This document shows, one piece after another, positions 26,706-34,923 of a stretch of 64,000 nt of DNA (the stretch's first letter is position 1; every line of letters starts with the position of its first letter). This stretch comes from Spirosoma terrae. GTDB taxonomy: Bacteria; Bacteroidota; Bacteroidia; Cytophagales; Spirosomataceae. The stretch lies in the NCBI RefSeq assembly GCF_010435915.1, contig NZ_JAAFZH010000015.1, forward strand, positions 1 to 64,000, given 5' to 3'. The position numbers and the translations under genes are program-made. The notes below the pieces were generated by a model. That model saw only the letters and a program-made list of their open reading frames with translations, had not been told where the DNA came from and did not search any database.

Positions 26706-28145
26706 CTAAAATTCGGCCGATTTTGGAGCCCGTGGGAATGGTATTACGTCGCGAATGTTACCCATGCCCGTAACGAACAACACCAGTCGCTCGAAACCCA
26801 GCCCAAAGCCAGCGTGCGGAGCCGACCCGAAGCGACGAGTATCCAGATACCACCACAGGGCTTCCGGCTCAATGCCAACTTCCTGCATACGAGCCACCAG
26901 CTTGTCCAGATCGTCTTCGCGCTGAGAGCCACCGATAATTTCGCCAATCCCAGGAAATAGTACGTCCATGGCCCGAACGGTTTTTCCATCAGCATCCTGC
27001 TTCATATAGAATGCTTTGATCTCACGTGGATAGTTGGTCAGAATAACTGGTTTTTTGAAGTGTTTCTCAACCAGATACCGCTCATGCTCCGACTGAAGAT
27101 CGACACCCCACTTTACTTCATACTGGAACTGCCCTTTTTTGGCTGGTTTGGAATTCACCAGAATATCGATGGCTTCGGTATAGGTCAACCGGACAAACTC
27201 GTTGCTGATCACAAACTGCAGTTTTTCCAGCAAACCCATTTCACTCTGCTCTTCCTTCTTCCTGGTCTTCTCTTCTTCTTTCAGTCGATTGTCCAGGAAG
27301 GCAAGATCATCAGCGCAATGCTGCACGGCATACCGAATAACCGTTTTCACAAAGTCTTCGGCCAGGTTCATGTTATCTTCCAGTTCATGGAAAGCCATTT
27401 CGGGCTCAATCATCCAGAATTCTGCCAGGTGACGGGTGGTGTTTGAGTTTTCGGCCCGGAAGGTTGGTCCAAACGTATAGATCTTGCCCAACGCCATAGC
27501 GCCCAGCTCACCTTCCAGCTGACCCGATACGGTTAGGTTTGTCTCACGACCAAAGAAATCCTGGCTGTAATCGACCTTCCCCTCTTCCGTCAACGGCGGC
27601 TTGATTGCGTCCAACGTAGTGACCCGAAACATTTCGCCCGCTCCTTCGGCATCCGAAGCCGTTATGATCGGGGTGTTGAGGTAATAAAATCCGTTATCGT
27701 TAAAATACTGATGAACTGCAAAAGCCAGCGCGTGCCGAACGCGCAGAATGGCACTGAACGTATTGGTACGCGGGCGCAGGTGGGCAATCTCCCGCAGAAA
27801 CTCCAGCGAGTGGCGTTTGGGCTGCAACGGGTATTTCTCAGGATCGGCGGAGCCATAAATCTGCACATTGGCAATTTTGACCTCAACGGCCTGCCCGGCC
27901 CCCTGCGATTCAACGAGCTGTCCGGTAATGGCCACGCAGGCTCCCGTAGTGATCAGCTTCAGCGTATCTTCAGCGAGCTGTCCTGTTTCGGCAACGGCCT
28001 GAATATTATGAATGGTCGAACCGTCGTTGATAGCGACGAATACGGCGTTCTTACTTTCGCGCTTGGTGCGGACCCACCCTTTGATGGTCACATCGGTGCC
28101 AACAGGTGCTTGTTTTAAAACTTGCTGAATCGGTAAATAACTCAT
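26706..28145 (-). CDS. asnS: Asparagine--tRNA ligase
   Basis: A 479-residue class IIb aminoacyl-tRNA synthetase. An N-terminal OB-fold anticodon-binding domain (VTIKGWVRTKRESKNAVFVAINDGS) is followed by motif 2 (FRAENSNTTRHLAEFWMIEPEMAF) and motif 3 (GFGLGFERLVLFVTGMGNIRDVIPFPR). The last two separate AsnRS from AspRS. It charges tRNA-Asn in the cytoplasm. Length and motif order are normal. A TATTTTTG-type -7 element lies about 35 bases upstream. Confidence 0.97.
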   Translation of the reverse strand: MSYLPIQQVLKQAPVGTDVTIKGWVRTKRESKNAVFVAINDGSTIHNIQAVAETGQLAEDTLKLITTGACVAITGQLVESQGAGQAVEVKIANVQIYGSADPEKYPLQPKRHSLEFLREIAHLRPRTNTFSAILRVRHALAFAVHQYFNDNGFYYLNTPIITASDAEGAGEMFRVTTLDAIKPPLTEEGKVDYSQDFFGRETNLTVSGQLEGELGAMALGKIYTFGPTFRAENSNTTRHLAEFWMIEPEMAFHELEDNMNLAEDFVKTVIRYAVQHCADDLAFLDNRLKEEEKTRKKEEQSEMGLLEKLQFVISNEFVRLTYTEAIDILVNSKPAKKGQFQYEVKWGVDLQSEHERYLVEKHFKKPVILTNYPREIKAFYMKQDADGKTVRAMDVLFPGIGEIIGGSQREDDLDKLVARMQEVGIEPEALWWYLDTRRFGSAPHAGFGLGFERLVLFVTGMGNIRDVIPFPRAPKSAEF

Positions 28146-28547
28146 ACGTAAACGGCGACCGGATTATTCGGTGCGCAAAAATACGTATTGTCCCCGGAAT
28201 CGCCCACTGTAATTAATCGGGAAGCTCGGTTATCAGCGTTCACTATCCAATACGTATAGGGTTTACCGAAATCATTCTCTACAAACTACTCTTTTGTGAA
28301 ACCCTATCCATCCAAAAGTTCTACAAAGCAAAAAAAGTTAACCTATTTAGGTCAAAACTTATTGATTGTCAACATATTTATCGACATTTACATAGCAGCC
28401 GAAACATTCCGGGCCGCTTTACCACACAGTTCGTCGCACCTACTGGTGACTCTCGTTAAGAAACGATTCTCACAGGTTTCTGGCAATCAGAAATTTTAGC
28501 GAATTCTCTGGACAAACCAACAAACTACTTCCTCAACGTAACTAACC
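28146..28547. other. Divergent intergenic region, no gene seen
   Basis: These 402 bases separate asnS from a divergent hypothetical gene. A 67-codon frame inside has no family-like features. The region probably carries both promoters; I see no strong secondary structure. Confidence 0.45.
28176..28183 (-). promoter_or_regulatory. Possible -7 element of asnS
   Basis: CAAAAATA on the plus strand reads TATTTTTG on the minus strand, a full match to TAnnTTTG, 31-38 bases before the asnS start. No clear -33 TTTG accompanies it. Confidence 0.3.
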
Positions 28548-28994
28548 ATGTTTCAAACTGATCAATCTACTTTTGCTTTCGAGGTCATTAATTACGAGAC
28601 CCCACAGGGTGGACGGTCGCAGGAAGATAAAAATCTGCTGCTTACCTACCTGCAACTCGTCGATAAGGGAAATCGGTGGGAAACCATTGCACCTATTCTT
28701 CACACCTGGGAACTTCATCGGTTCAAAGGCTGGCTAAGCGATATACTGCTCAACCGGCAGTCAGCTACCATCCTGACGATTTCAGAACCCTGTATCGCCA
28801 TCCACCTCAAAGACGTATCACCGAACGGTCAAAAATTTACGTTCTGCTTTTTGCTTTCCTACGAAGCCATTCCCCCCTGGTCTGATACATCGCTCGATGA
28901 ACCCTATCCACTTTTTATTGAATGCGACCGGCAGGCTGTGCTCGAAGCTATTGGCTTTTTATCCAATCAATTGACTCAGTTTCCAGTCCGCTAG
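28548..28994 (+). CDS. Hypothetical protein
   Basis: A 148-residue soluble protein (MFQTDQSTFAFEVINYETPQGG) with no signal peptide or membrane segment. The layout is mixed: two N-terminal strands, helices near 25-65 (LLTYLQLVDKGNRWETIAPILHTWELHRFKGWLSDIL), and strands to the end. I do not recognise a family with confidence. It is not close to another gene on its strand. Confidence 0.72.
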   Translation: MFQTDQSTFAFEVINYETPQGGRSQEDKNLLLTYLQLVDKGNRWETIAPILHTWELHRFKGWLSDILLNRQSATILTISEPCIAIHLKDVSPNGQKFTFCFLLSYEAIPPWSDTSLDEPYPLFIECDRQAVLEAIGFLSNQLTQFPVR

Positions 28995-29214
28995 ACCACG
29001 TAGTTCTGGCACTTTCTTTTTCTGAGGAGGCTATTTTTTTAGTAAAAGGTTATTTCCTGACTAGTGATTTAGCATTTAAATCATATAACTTTCGAGTCAT
29101 ATATCGGTGAGTATGCCCAACGGATTGTCTCCCCGTTTGCCTGAAAGCTGATGGCTTAGTCAAAAGCGAACTTACCGATCAGTCAGTCACTTCATATTTC
29201 CCTTTACGTTTCAG

Positions 29215-29721
29215 ATGCCTTTAACGCTCTACATCGTTCGACACGCTAAAGCCGAAGATCGATCCGTTTTTATGACAGACCACAGCCGTGAACTAACTTC
29301 AGATGGAATTATGGCGGCTGCCCGCATCGGGCGTTATTTACGTAGCAAAGGAGCCCAGCCTGCTGCCATCGTAAGCAGTACGGCTCCCAGAGCCAAAGAC
29401 ACCGCCAAGGTTATTGCCGAACAACTCGACTTCGATATAGCTCACATTCGTCTGATCGATGCGTTGTACGAAGGAGGACCAAAGGCGTATCTGGCTGCGG
29501 TCAACGCATTCCCTGCCGATGCTACGTCGGCCATGATTGTTGGACACAACCCCGACGTAACGTATTTCGCCGAATTTCTGACCCATCAGAGCGTGGGTTC
29601 AATGAGCAAAGGAGCCGTTGTAGCCATTACCTTTGCCGACGTAACGTGGGCCGAAGTATCAGGCCGAACGGGTAGTATAGCCTTTGAAATAGCCCCTAGA
29701 GAGCTACCAAAGGATTTGTAA
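29215..29721 (+). CDS. sixA: SixA-like histidine phosphatase
   Basis: A 168-residue histidine phosphatase superfamily member. RHA at residues 9-11 gives catalytic His10, with Arg59 (SSTAPRAKDTA) and His111 (VGHNPD) completing the phosphate pocket. The short form without insertions fits SixA, a phosphohistidine phosphatase acting on phosphorelay or PTS proteins. The exact partner here is unknown. It heads a run of three same-strand genes. Confidence 0.88.
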   Translation: MPLTLYIVRHAKAEDRSVFMTDHSRELTSDGIMAAARIGRYLRSKGAQPAAIVSSTAPRAKDTAKVIAEQLDFDIAHIRLIDALYEGGPKAYLAAVNAFPADATSAMIVGHNPDVTYFAEFLTHQSVGSMSKGAVVAITFADVTWAEVSGRTGSIAFEIAPRELPKDL

Positions 29722-29790
29722 AATAGACGTAGACTAACAATCTTTGGCAGTTATCAGCGCGTTTATCTACGTATCGTATCTCATTCATCC

Positions 29791-29994
29791 GTGAACCGTA
29801 ATCGTCGCATTTTCATTATTGTTTTCATCGTCTTCACGGCGATTGTTATTCTATTTGCCATTGATATGGCCAGCCGCACCACCGCTCCCTGGAATAAAAA
29901 ACGAGAGCTGGAACGGGCGCTTCCGGTACCCAAAGATGGCACGGCGATTGACACGACCGTAACCGACGACGATACGTTGCTTGCTCCCAAATAA
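29791..29994 (+). CDS. Small single-pass membrane protein
   Basis: A 67-residue frame from GTG at 29791. It has a basic start (NRNRR), one membrane segment (IFIIVFIVFTAIVILFAID) and an acidic polar tail. It ends two bases before the VOC gene, so it is probably translated as part of that operon. I do not recognise a family. Confidence 0.65.
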   Translation: MNRNRRIFIIVFIVFTAIVILFAIDMASRTTAPWNKKRELERALPVPKDGTAIDTTVTDDDTLLAPK

Positions 29995-29996
29995 GT

Positions 29997-30386
29997 ATGC
30001 TTTCTTTATCAGGCGTTCATCATATTGCTATCATTAGTTCAGACTACGAGCGGTCTAAACAATTCTACGCACAAATACTGGGCCTCACGATTCTGAACGA
30101 AGTGTATAGGGCCGAACGCCAATCCTACAAGCTTGATTTGGCCCTGAACGATCACTACGTTATTGAGTTGTTTTCCTTCCCGAATCCGCCGAAACGTCCC
30201 TCCCGCCCCGAAGCCGCTGGCCTCCGGCACCTGGCGTTTTCTGTCGCCGATCTGGATGCAGCGATCGCACATCTAAATCAGCATGGCGTTGATACAGAAC
30301 CCATTCGTGTCGATGAACATACGGGCCGGCGTTTTACTTTCTTCGCCGACCCTGATGATTTACCGCTGGAGTTGTATGAAGTGTAG
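29997..30386 (+). CDS. VOC-family metalloenzyme, GloA2/YaeR-like
   Basis: A 129-residue vicinal-oxygen-chelate protein made of two beta-alpha-beta-beta-beta units. The opening VHHIAIISSDYERSKQFYAQILGL and the closing FFADPDDLPLELYEV are typical of the YaeR/GloA2 subgroup. Metal ligands are probably His8 or His9, a mid-chain Glu (VIELFSFP), His in LRHLAFSV and the final Glu. Related enzymes include glyoxalase I, but the substrate here is unknown. Confidence 0.87.
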   Translation: MLSLSGVHHIAIISSDYERSKQFYAQILGLTILNEVYRAERQSYKLDLALNDHYVIELFSFPNPPKRPSRPEAAGLRHLAFSVADLDAAIAHLNQHGVDTEPIRVDEHTGRRFTFFADPDDLPLELYEV

Positions 30387-30407
30387 TGTCAGCTAATAAG
30401 CGTAACG

Positions 30408-31607
30408 TTAAAGAGCATTCGTCAACGCATCCACGAAAGCATCAACATCAGCAGCTGTATTGTACAGATGGGGAGCGATTCGGAGCACACGGGCACGGGC
30501 TGAAACTGATACGTTCCGTGCCAGCAGGGATTGCTGAACAGCTGTCGGTTCGGCGCGCTCGGGCAGCCAGAGTCCAACCAGGTGTTTGCTACGTCCCCGG
30601 CTATCATTAATCGGCTCGACCCGACAGCCCAGCTCTTCCAGAACAGGCCAGGCTTTTTCCATCAGCGTATTGGTGTAGGTCTGGATGCGATCGGGTTGCC
30701 AGTCGATAAGCTGCGAAAGTGATGCTTCCAGCATGGGCATCAGCACAAAATGCGTATGCTCGCCAACATTATAGCGATACGCTTTCGGGCGGTATGCAGG
30801 CTGGTAGTCCGTCAGGCGATGAAACAAATTACTTTCCAGTCGATTCATCCAGCTTTCTTCGAGAGGAATACCCTCATCGAAAGCAGGGCCGTAATATGCC
30901 AATCCCAGCGAATAAGGGCCCATCAGCCATTTATACCCGGCGCAGATGAGCGCATCCGGCTGGATAGCCAACCAATCGAACGGCAATGCACCAACCGATT
31001 GAGTGCCGTCAATGGCAAACCACGCCCCTACCTCACGGGCTCGCTGCCCAACCGCTTCCAGGTCAAACCGAATGCCATACATCCAGTGAACAGCGGGCAC
31101 AACCACCAGCGCCGTATCCGCATCAATTGCATCCAGTAAGCGTTCATTCCAGAGCGCTCCCTTCGGAAACTCCTCGGGCATGGGTACCGTTTTGATCGTC
31201 AGATTCAGCTCATGGCAAACCCGATCCCAGGCGTACACATCGCTCGGAAATTCACTGTCGACCAACACGATGGACTGCCCCGCTCGAATACCAGCCTTAC
31301 GAAACAGATTCCGGGCCACCACTGCCATTCCATACGATACGGACGGAATCACCGCAATCCGATCAGGGTCAGGATTATTGATCAGGGTAGAAAATAAACC
31401 ACGGACCCGTACCGCTCCCGAAAAAAAATCGTCGGGTCGTAACCCAAAGGGGTTTTGTTCCCGACTAATAGCATCATGGCCAGCCTGTTCTACCAAACGG
31501 CTTAGCGGAGCGCGGGTAGCACAGTTGAGGTAGTGTACCTCGTCAGGAAGAGAAAATAGATGTTTCTGGGTAGTAAGAGAGGTTGTATCAGCGACTTGCA
31601 TAAACAT
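30408..31607 (-). CDS. PLP-dependent class V aminotransferase
   Basis: A 399-residue fold-type I PLP enzyme related to cysteine desulfurases and isopenicillin-N epimerases. Asp200 and Gln203 (FAIDGTQSVGA) sit by the cofactor and Lys226 (CAGYKWLMG) should form the Schiff base. There is no obvious catalytic Cys loop of the SufS/IscS type, so sulfur transfer is less likely than epimerisation or transamination. A second ATG two codons in is equally possible as start. It is divergent from the frameshifted gene. Confidence 0.87.
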   Translation of the reverse strand: MFMQVADTTSLTTQKHLFSLPDEVHYLNCATRAPLSRLVEQAGHDAISREQNPFGLRPDDFFSGAVRVRGLFSTLINNPDPDRIAVIPSVSYGMAVVARNLFRKAGIRAGQSIVLVDSEFPSDVYAWDRVCHELNLTIKTVPMPEEFPKGALWNERLLDAIDADTALVVVPAVHWMYGIRFDLEAVGQRAREVGAWFAIDGTQSVGALPFDWLAIQPDALICAGYKWLMGPYSLGLAYYGPAFDEGIPLEESWMNRLESNLFHRLTDYQPAYRPKAYRYNVGEHTHFVLMPMLEASLSQLIDWQPDRIQTYTNTLMEKAWPVLEELGCRVEPINDSRGRSKHLVGLWLPERAEPTAVQQSLLARNVSVSARARVLRIAPHLYNTAADVDAFVDALTNAL

Positions 31608-31694
31608 TCGTTTGTGAATAGACCAAACCGTGTCAGTACGTCTGGCACGAGGTTTGTTCCATCAATCAAAGAACGCTACTACAATGTAACGTTT

Positions 31695-32232
31695 ATGCAA
31701 ATTTTATTAGGCATAGGTTCCCGCGTTTCCCATACAGATTATGGCGATGGGGTTATTATTAACCTGAAAGCCAGTGGTTACACCATAACTTTTTTTGCAG
31801 CATGGCGTAAAAGTAATCAACTTCGATACACCTCTTACGGTCATTGAAGCGATTGAACCCGATGGCGACCTGGTTAGCCTGTTCGACGTTGAACAAGCCC
31901 TGACCCGAATTCTCCAGCGCTGGGTCGATCAGACCGAAGTAGTGCCCTTAGGCGATAAGTGGAAAGGAGGCAAACTGATCCTGAAACCAGGACGTACCGA
32001 CTTAGCCCAGAAAGAAATTCCGATCGATACGTTCTTTCATAAAATCGTTATGGTACGCGATCGACTTCGGGTTCTGGAGCAGCGAGTTAACGCTAGCAAT
32101 CTGGACGACGAAGAAAAAGTGAATATTCAGCAATATATCACGAAAATATACGGCAGCCTGACCTCGTTCAACCTGTTGTTCAAGAATCAGCATCAGCAGT
32201 TTTCGGGTGAGAAAACGCTGGCCGACGCATAG
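31695..32232 (+). pseudogene. Conserved hypothetical gene split by a +1 frameshift at a T7 run
   Basis: The first part, from ATG 31695, reads MQILLGIGSRVSHTDYGDGV through TITFF, then would run off into a short unrelated tail. The second part is in the next frame and continues naturally (QHGVKVINFDTPLTVIEAIEP to the stop at 32232). The break coincides with seven T (31790-31796). Six T would join the two parts into one protein of about 178 residues. The N-terminus has the RVxHxxYGxGV pattern of small beta-barrel modules (as in CarD or UvrD tails); the C-terminus is helical. It could be a true mutation, slippage-regulated expression, or a sequencing error. Confidence 0.75.
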
Positions 32233-32270
32233 TACTATTTCTTGTAGTTTTGGGTTAGTAGGTTAAAGCT

Positions 32271-32303
32271 CCCCGCTATTAGTTTGATAGCGGGGACTTT
32301 TTT
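32271..32303 (+). terminator. Intrinsic terminator
   Basis: CCCCGCTAT / ATAGCGGGG inverted repeat followed by ACTTTTTTG. It lies 39 bases after the stop of the frameshifted gene, suggesting that gene was recently functional. Confidence 0.85.
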
Positions 32304-32353
32304 GAAAACAAAACTACCAGACCATGACGTTGAACATGATTCTTATCTAACAA

Positions 32354-32433
32354 TTGACTCTACCCCCGCCCCCTAAAGGGGAAGAGTTTATCCGTGAATT
32401 TCTCCCCCTTTAGGGGGCGGGGGGGAGAGTCAA
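32354..32433. repeat. GC-rich composite palindrome
   Basis: The outer arms TTGACTCT and AGAGTCAA enclose two inverted C/G tracts (CCCCCGCCCCCTAAAGGGG and CCCCCTTTAGGGGGCGGGGG). Each arm is itself a small palindrome around CTAAAG. It resembles REP or BIME-type intergenic elements and not a terminator. Confidence 0.7.
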
Positions 32434-32483
32434 TCGAAGAAAACTTAACAGCCCGTTCCCAGAAGGAAGCTTGCTCTACGAAT

Positions 32484-32510
32484 AAAGCCCCCTTCAAGGG
32501 GTTGGGGGTA
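32484..32510. repeat. GC-rich palindrome, second unit
   Basis: The sequence AAAGCCCCCTTCAAGGGG followed by TTGGGGGTA has a CCCCTTCAAGGGG core like the unit 51 bases to its left. The TTGGGGGT edge is shared with the large palindrome at 46864-46980. It ends 13 bases before the last gene of the PUL. Confidence 0.55.
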
Positions 32511-32522
32511 TTTTCAGACAGA

Positions 32523-33236
32523 TTAAAACCGACCGAACTCTTCATAAACGTCGAACGGATTTCGCCCTTCGGCCATTGCCTGCCGACTTTTGGCTTCGCT
32601 GGCAAACCACTCTTCTGCCAGCTCAAGAACCTGAATGGTTAGCTCCTGAGGAACCACCACAACACCATCATTATCACCGAAAATGTAATCGCCGGGTGTT
32701 ACTTTCAATAATCCGTCCATACCTTTTACATAAATCGGGATCTGATAATCAACCACCATAAATCGCCCAAAAGCCTCCACGGGGTTCCTGAAACGGCAGA
32801 ATGTTGGGAAGCCCATGTCGATGAGGTAATTAGAATCGCGCGTTGATCCGTCGATTACCGCTCCTACGCAACCATGAGCCGCAGCGGCCGTAGCCGAAAT
32901 CTCCCCAAATTGCCCACACGACGTATCACCCTGCGTATCCCGGATTTGGACTACGCCGGGAGTCATGCTTTTAAACATACCAAGTCGGATATCGTGCACT
33001 TTTTCGTCGCGACTGGGCGTAGCAATGCCATGTGCCGTAAAGGCCGGTCCGGCCACTTTCATGGAATGAGTTAGCGGATAGATTCCGCTGGACATACATT
33101 GACTGTGGTAGCCCATATGCTCGAGGGCATCGGAAACCAGCCCCGCGTACAGTTTCAGATACCGGCTCTGAATTTCCTGCCAGTCATAGTTAACTTCAAT
33201 TTTCCGAATAGGATACGAATTTGTGATCACTTCCAT
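32523..33236 (-). CDS. RraA-family aldolase/decarboxylase
   Basis: A 237-residue RraA-like protein. It shows the glycine-rich active-site segment GQFGEISATAAAAHGCVGAVIDGSTRD, where the Arg-Asp pair binds substrate and metal, and the PGDYIFGDNDGVVVVP motif. Many relatives are 4-hydroxy-4-methyl-2-oxoglutarate aldolases or oxaloacetate decarboxylases; others bind RNase E. As the last PUL gene, 31 bases after the LamG/SMP-30 gene and near a glucarate-dehydratase-type enzyme, an aldolase for a keto-acid from sugar-acid breakdown is the more likely role. Confidence 0.85.
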   Translation of the reverse strand: MEVITNSYPIRKIEVNYDWQEIQSRYLKLYAGLVSDALEHMGYHSQCMSSGIYPLTHSMKVAGPAFTAHGIATPSRDEKVHDIRLGMFKSMTPGVVQIRDTQGDTSCGQFGEISATAAAAHGCVGAVIDGSTRDSNYLIDMGFPTFCRFRNPVEAFGRFMVVDYQIPIYVKGMDGLLKVTPGDYIFGDNDGVVVVPQELTIQVLELAEEWFASEAKSRQAMAEGRNPFDVYEEFGRF

Positions 33237-33267
33237 GTGTATTCCAGTTTAGTGTGTTCTAGTTGGT

Positions 33268-34923
33268 TTATTGGATTTTAAGGATTCCTTTCAAAGGGGT
33301 TTTATAGATTATCAGTTGTCCTTTTTCCGCTTCGGTGACCACTAGCCCCAGCTTGCCCGATGGATCAAAAGCGCAGTTGGTTGGATTCTGGCCCGTTACG
33401 TTGATTTTTTGAATGACCTTGCCGTCGGGCGATACGACGTGGATATAGCCGGTGCCGTAGACCGCTACGTAGAGGTTGCCATCGTCGCCAAATGCCATGC
33501 CGTCGGGACCACCGGGACCATTTGGCCCTTCAACCGCAGCCCAGACTGTAGCGTCGGTCCATTCGCCGGTTTCGGGGTTCCAATTGCCTTTCCAGAGCCG
33601 ATGTTTGTAAGTTTCGGCCAGCACCAGCGTTTTACCGTCGGCGCTGAATGCCAGCCCATTCGGGAAATATTTTCCGGTCGTAAATTTCTTCACGGTTCCG
33701 TCGCGCATACGTATTACGGCATAACCCGTTGGTTCCTGACGCGATTCACCGGGGCAGGTAAACAGTAGATTTCCCGACGAATCGAAAGCCAGATCGTTGG
33801 GTTTGTTGAGCGATTCACCGTCAATTTTATCCAGAATGGTTTCGGTTTTCTCGGTGGCTGGGTCGAACCGCCGGATGCTACGTTGCCCTGAATCGCAAAA
33901 CCAGATTTTTCCCTGTTTATCGATAGCAATGCCGTTCGGGCCACCACCAACGGGAAACCGTTTTAGTTTGCCATTTTTGACCTGAACCAGACTTTCGCCC
34001 TTCAATTCAACGGCCCAAAGACTCCCATCAGCCGCAAACGCAGGGCCTTCTGGAAAGCTAAGCCCAGTGGTTAACGTAGCAATTGACGACGAGTTAGGTA
34101 ATGGATATTGTGCGTGAATCTGCGCGATTTCGCTATCCGACAGCGCCCGGTCGAAAACGGCCAACCCACCTAGCTGCCCAACAAAATCGTTACCGATATT
34201 TCCCAGTCGATGAACGGCCCCAACGGTGAAGTCGGCCCCATCGTCGCCCCCATCAAAAATGCCTTCTTCGTACGGATACGGATTACGGTCGGCGCGAGCG
34301 TCGAACAGACCGTTACGGTACGATTTAATTTGATGGCCGTCATACGTCATGGCTACAAACGTCCATTCATCGTAGCGAACGGGGGTTTGCCCAATCGATA
34401 CGTCGACGCACCATTTTTCGCCGGGCGTTGGGCCACCTACTCCCGAAATATGTCCGCACACCTGACTTTTGCTGTCGCGCAGTCGAATGTTCAGAAACAG
34501 GCAGTATTGCCGTTTCTTCTGCGTTTCGTTCCACATCCCGGCAATGGCTTCGCACTCCGAATTATCGCGACTTTTGACCTGTCGTTTCACCCAGGCCAGC
34601 ACGGTTACCTGCGCATTTTTCCCGCGAATGTTCAGACCGGGGCAGTCAGCACGCGGAATGGTTAAGTATTCGTGTTCCTTAATAGCGAGCGAATTAGCCG
34701 ACAGAACGCCCTCTTTCACAACGGGAATCGGACCGGTTGGCTCCTGCAATACGTACTGAAATTTTCCTTTGGAAAGTAGCGGCTGTTTTCCGGCAAAGTC
34801 CCAGATACAGAGCAGATTAGGCACCGATAACAACTCTGATTTTGTGGATAGTGCGTGTGTTACGTTGGTCATCATCAGGCCGCTGAGTAAGGTTGATTGG
34901 GTGATAAAATGGCGTCGGTTCAT
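33268..34923 (-). CDS. LamG domain fused to SMP-30/gluconolactonase-like propeller
   Basis: 551 residues. The N-terminus MNRRHFITQSTLLSGLMM looks like a twin-arginine signal. Residues about 55-255 form a concanavalin-like LamG domain (WTFVAMTYDGHQIKSYRNG, FDRALSDSEIAQIHAQY). Residues about 270-550 form a six-bladed SMP-30/NHL propeller (GLSFPEGPAFAADGSLWAVE, NGIAIDKQGKIWFCDSG, LNKPNDLAFDSSGNLLFTC, FPNGLAFSADGKTLVLAET). SMP-30 relatives hydrolyse sugar lactones with a divalent metal. It overlaps the MFS stop by four bases (ATGA), so it belongs to the PUL operon. Probable role: periplasmic lactonase with a carbohydrate-binding module; untested. Confidence 0.87.
   Translation of the reverse strand: MNRRHFITQSTLLSGLMMTNVTHALSTKSELLSVPNLLCIWDFAGKQPLLSKGKFQYVLQEPTGPIPVVKEGVLSANSLAIKEHEYLTIPRADCPGLNIRGKNAQVTVLAWVKRQVKSRDNSECEAIAGMWNETQKKRQYCLFLNIRLRDSKSQVCGHISGVGGPTPGEKWCVDVSIGQTPVRYDEWTFVAMTYDGHQIKSYRNGLFDARADRNPYPYEEGIFDGGDDGADFTVGAVHRLGNIGNDFVGQLGGLAVFDRALSDSEIAQIHAQYPLPNSSSIATLTTGLSFPEGPAFAADGSLWAVELKGESLVQVKNGKLKRFPVGGGPNGIAIDKQGKIWFCDSGQRSIRRFDPATEKTETILDKIDGESLNKPNDLAFDSSGNLLFTCPGESRQEPTGYAVIRMRDGTVKKFTTGKYFPNGLAFSADGKTLVLAETYKHRLWKGNWNPETGEWTDATVWAAVEGPNGPGGPDGMAFGDDGNLYVAVYGTGYIHVVSPDGKVIQKINVTGQNPTNCAFDPSGKLGLVVTEAEKGQLIIYKTPLKGILKIQ

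Noticed and set aside
28296..28499. 67-codon frame in the asnS upstream region
   Set aside because: No family-like features; the product looks like translated promoter DNA.
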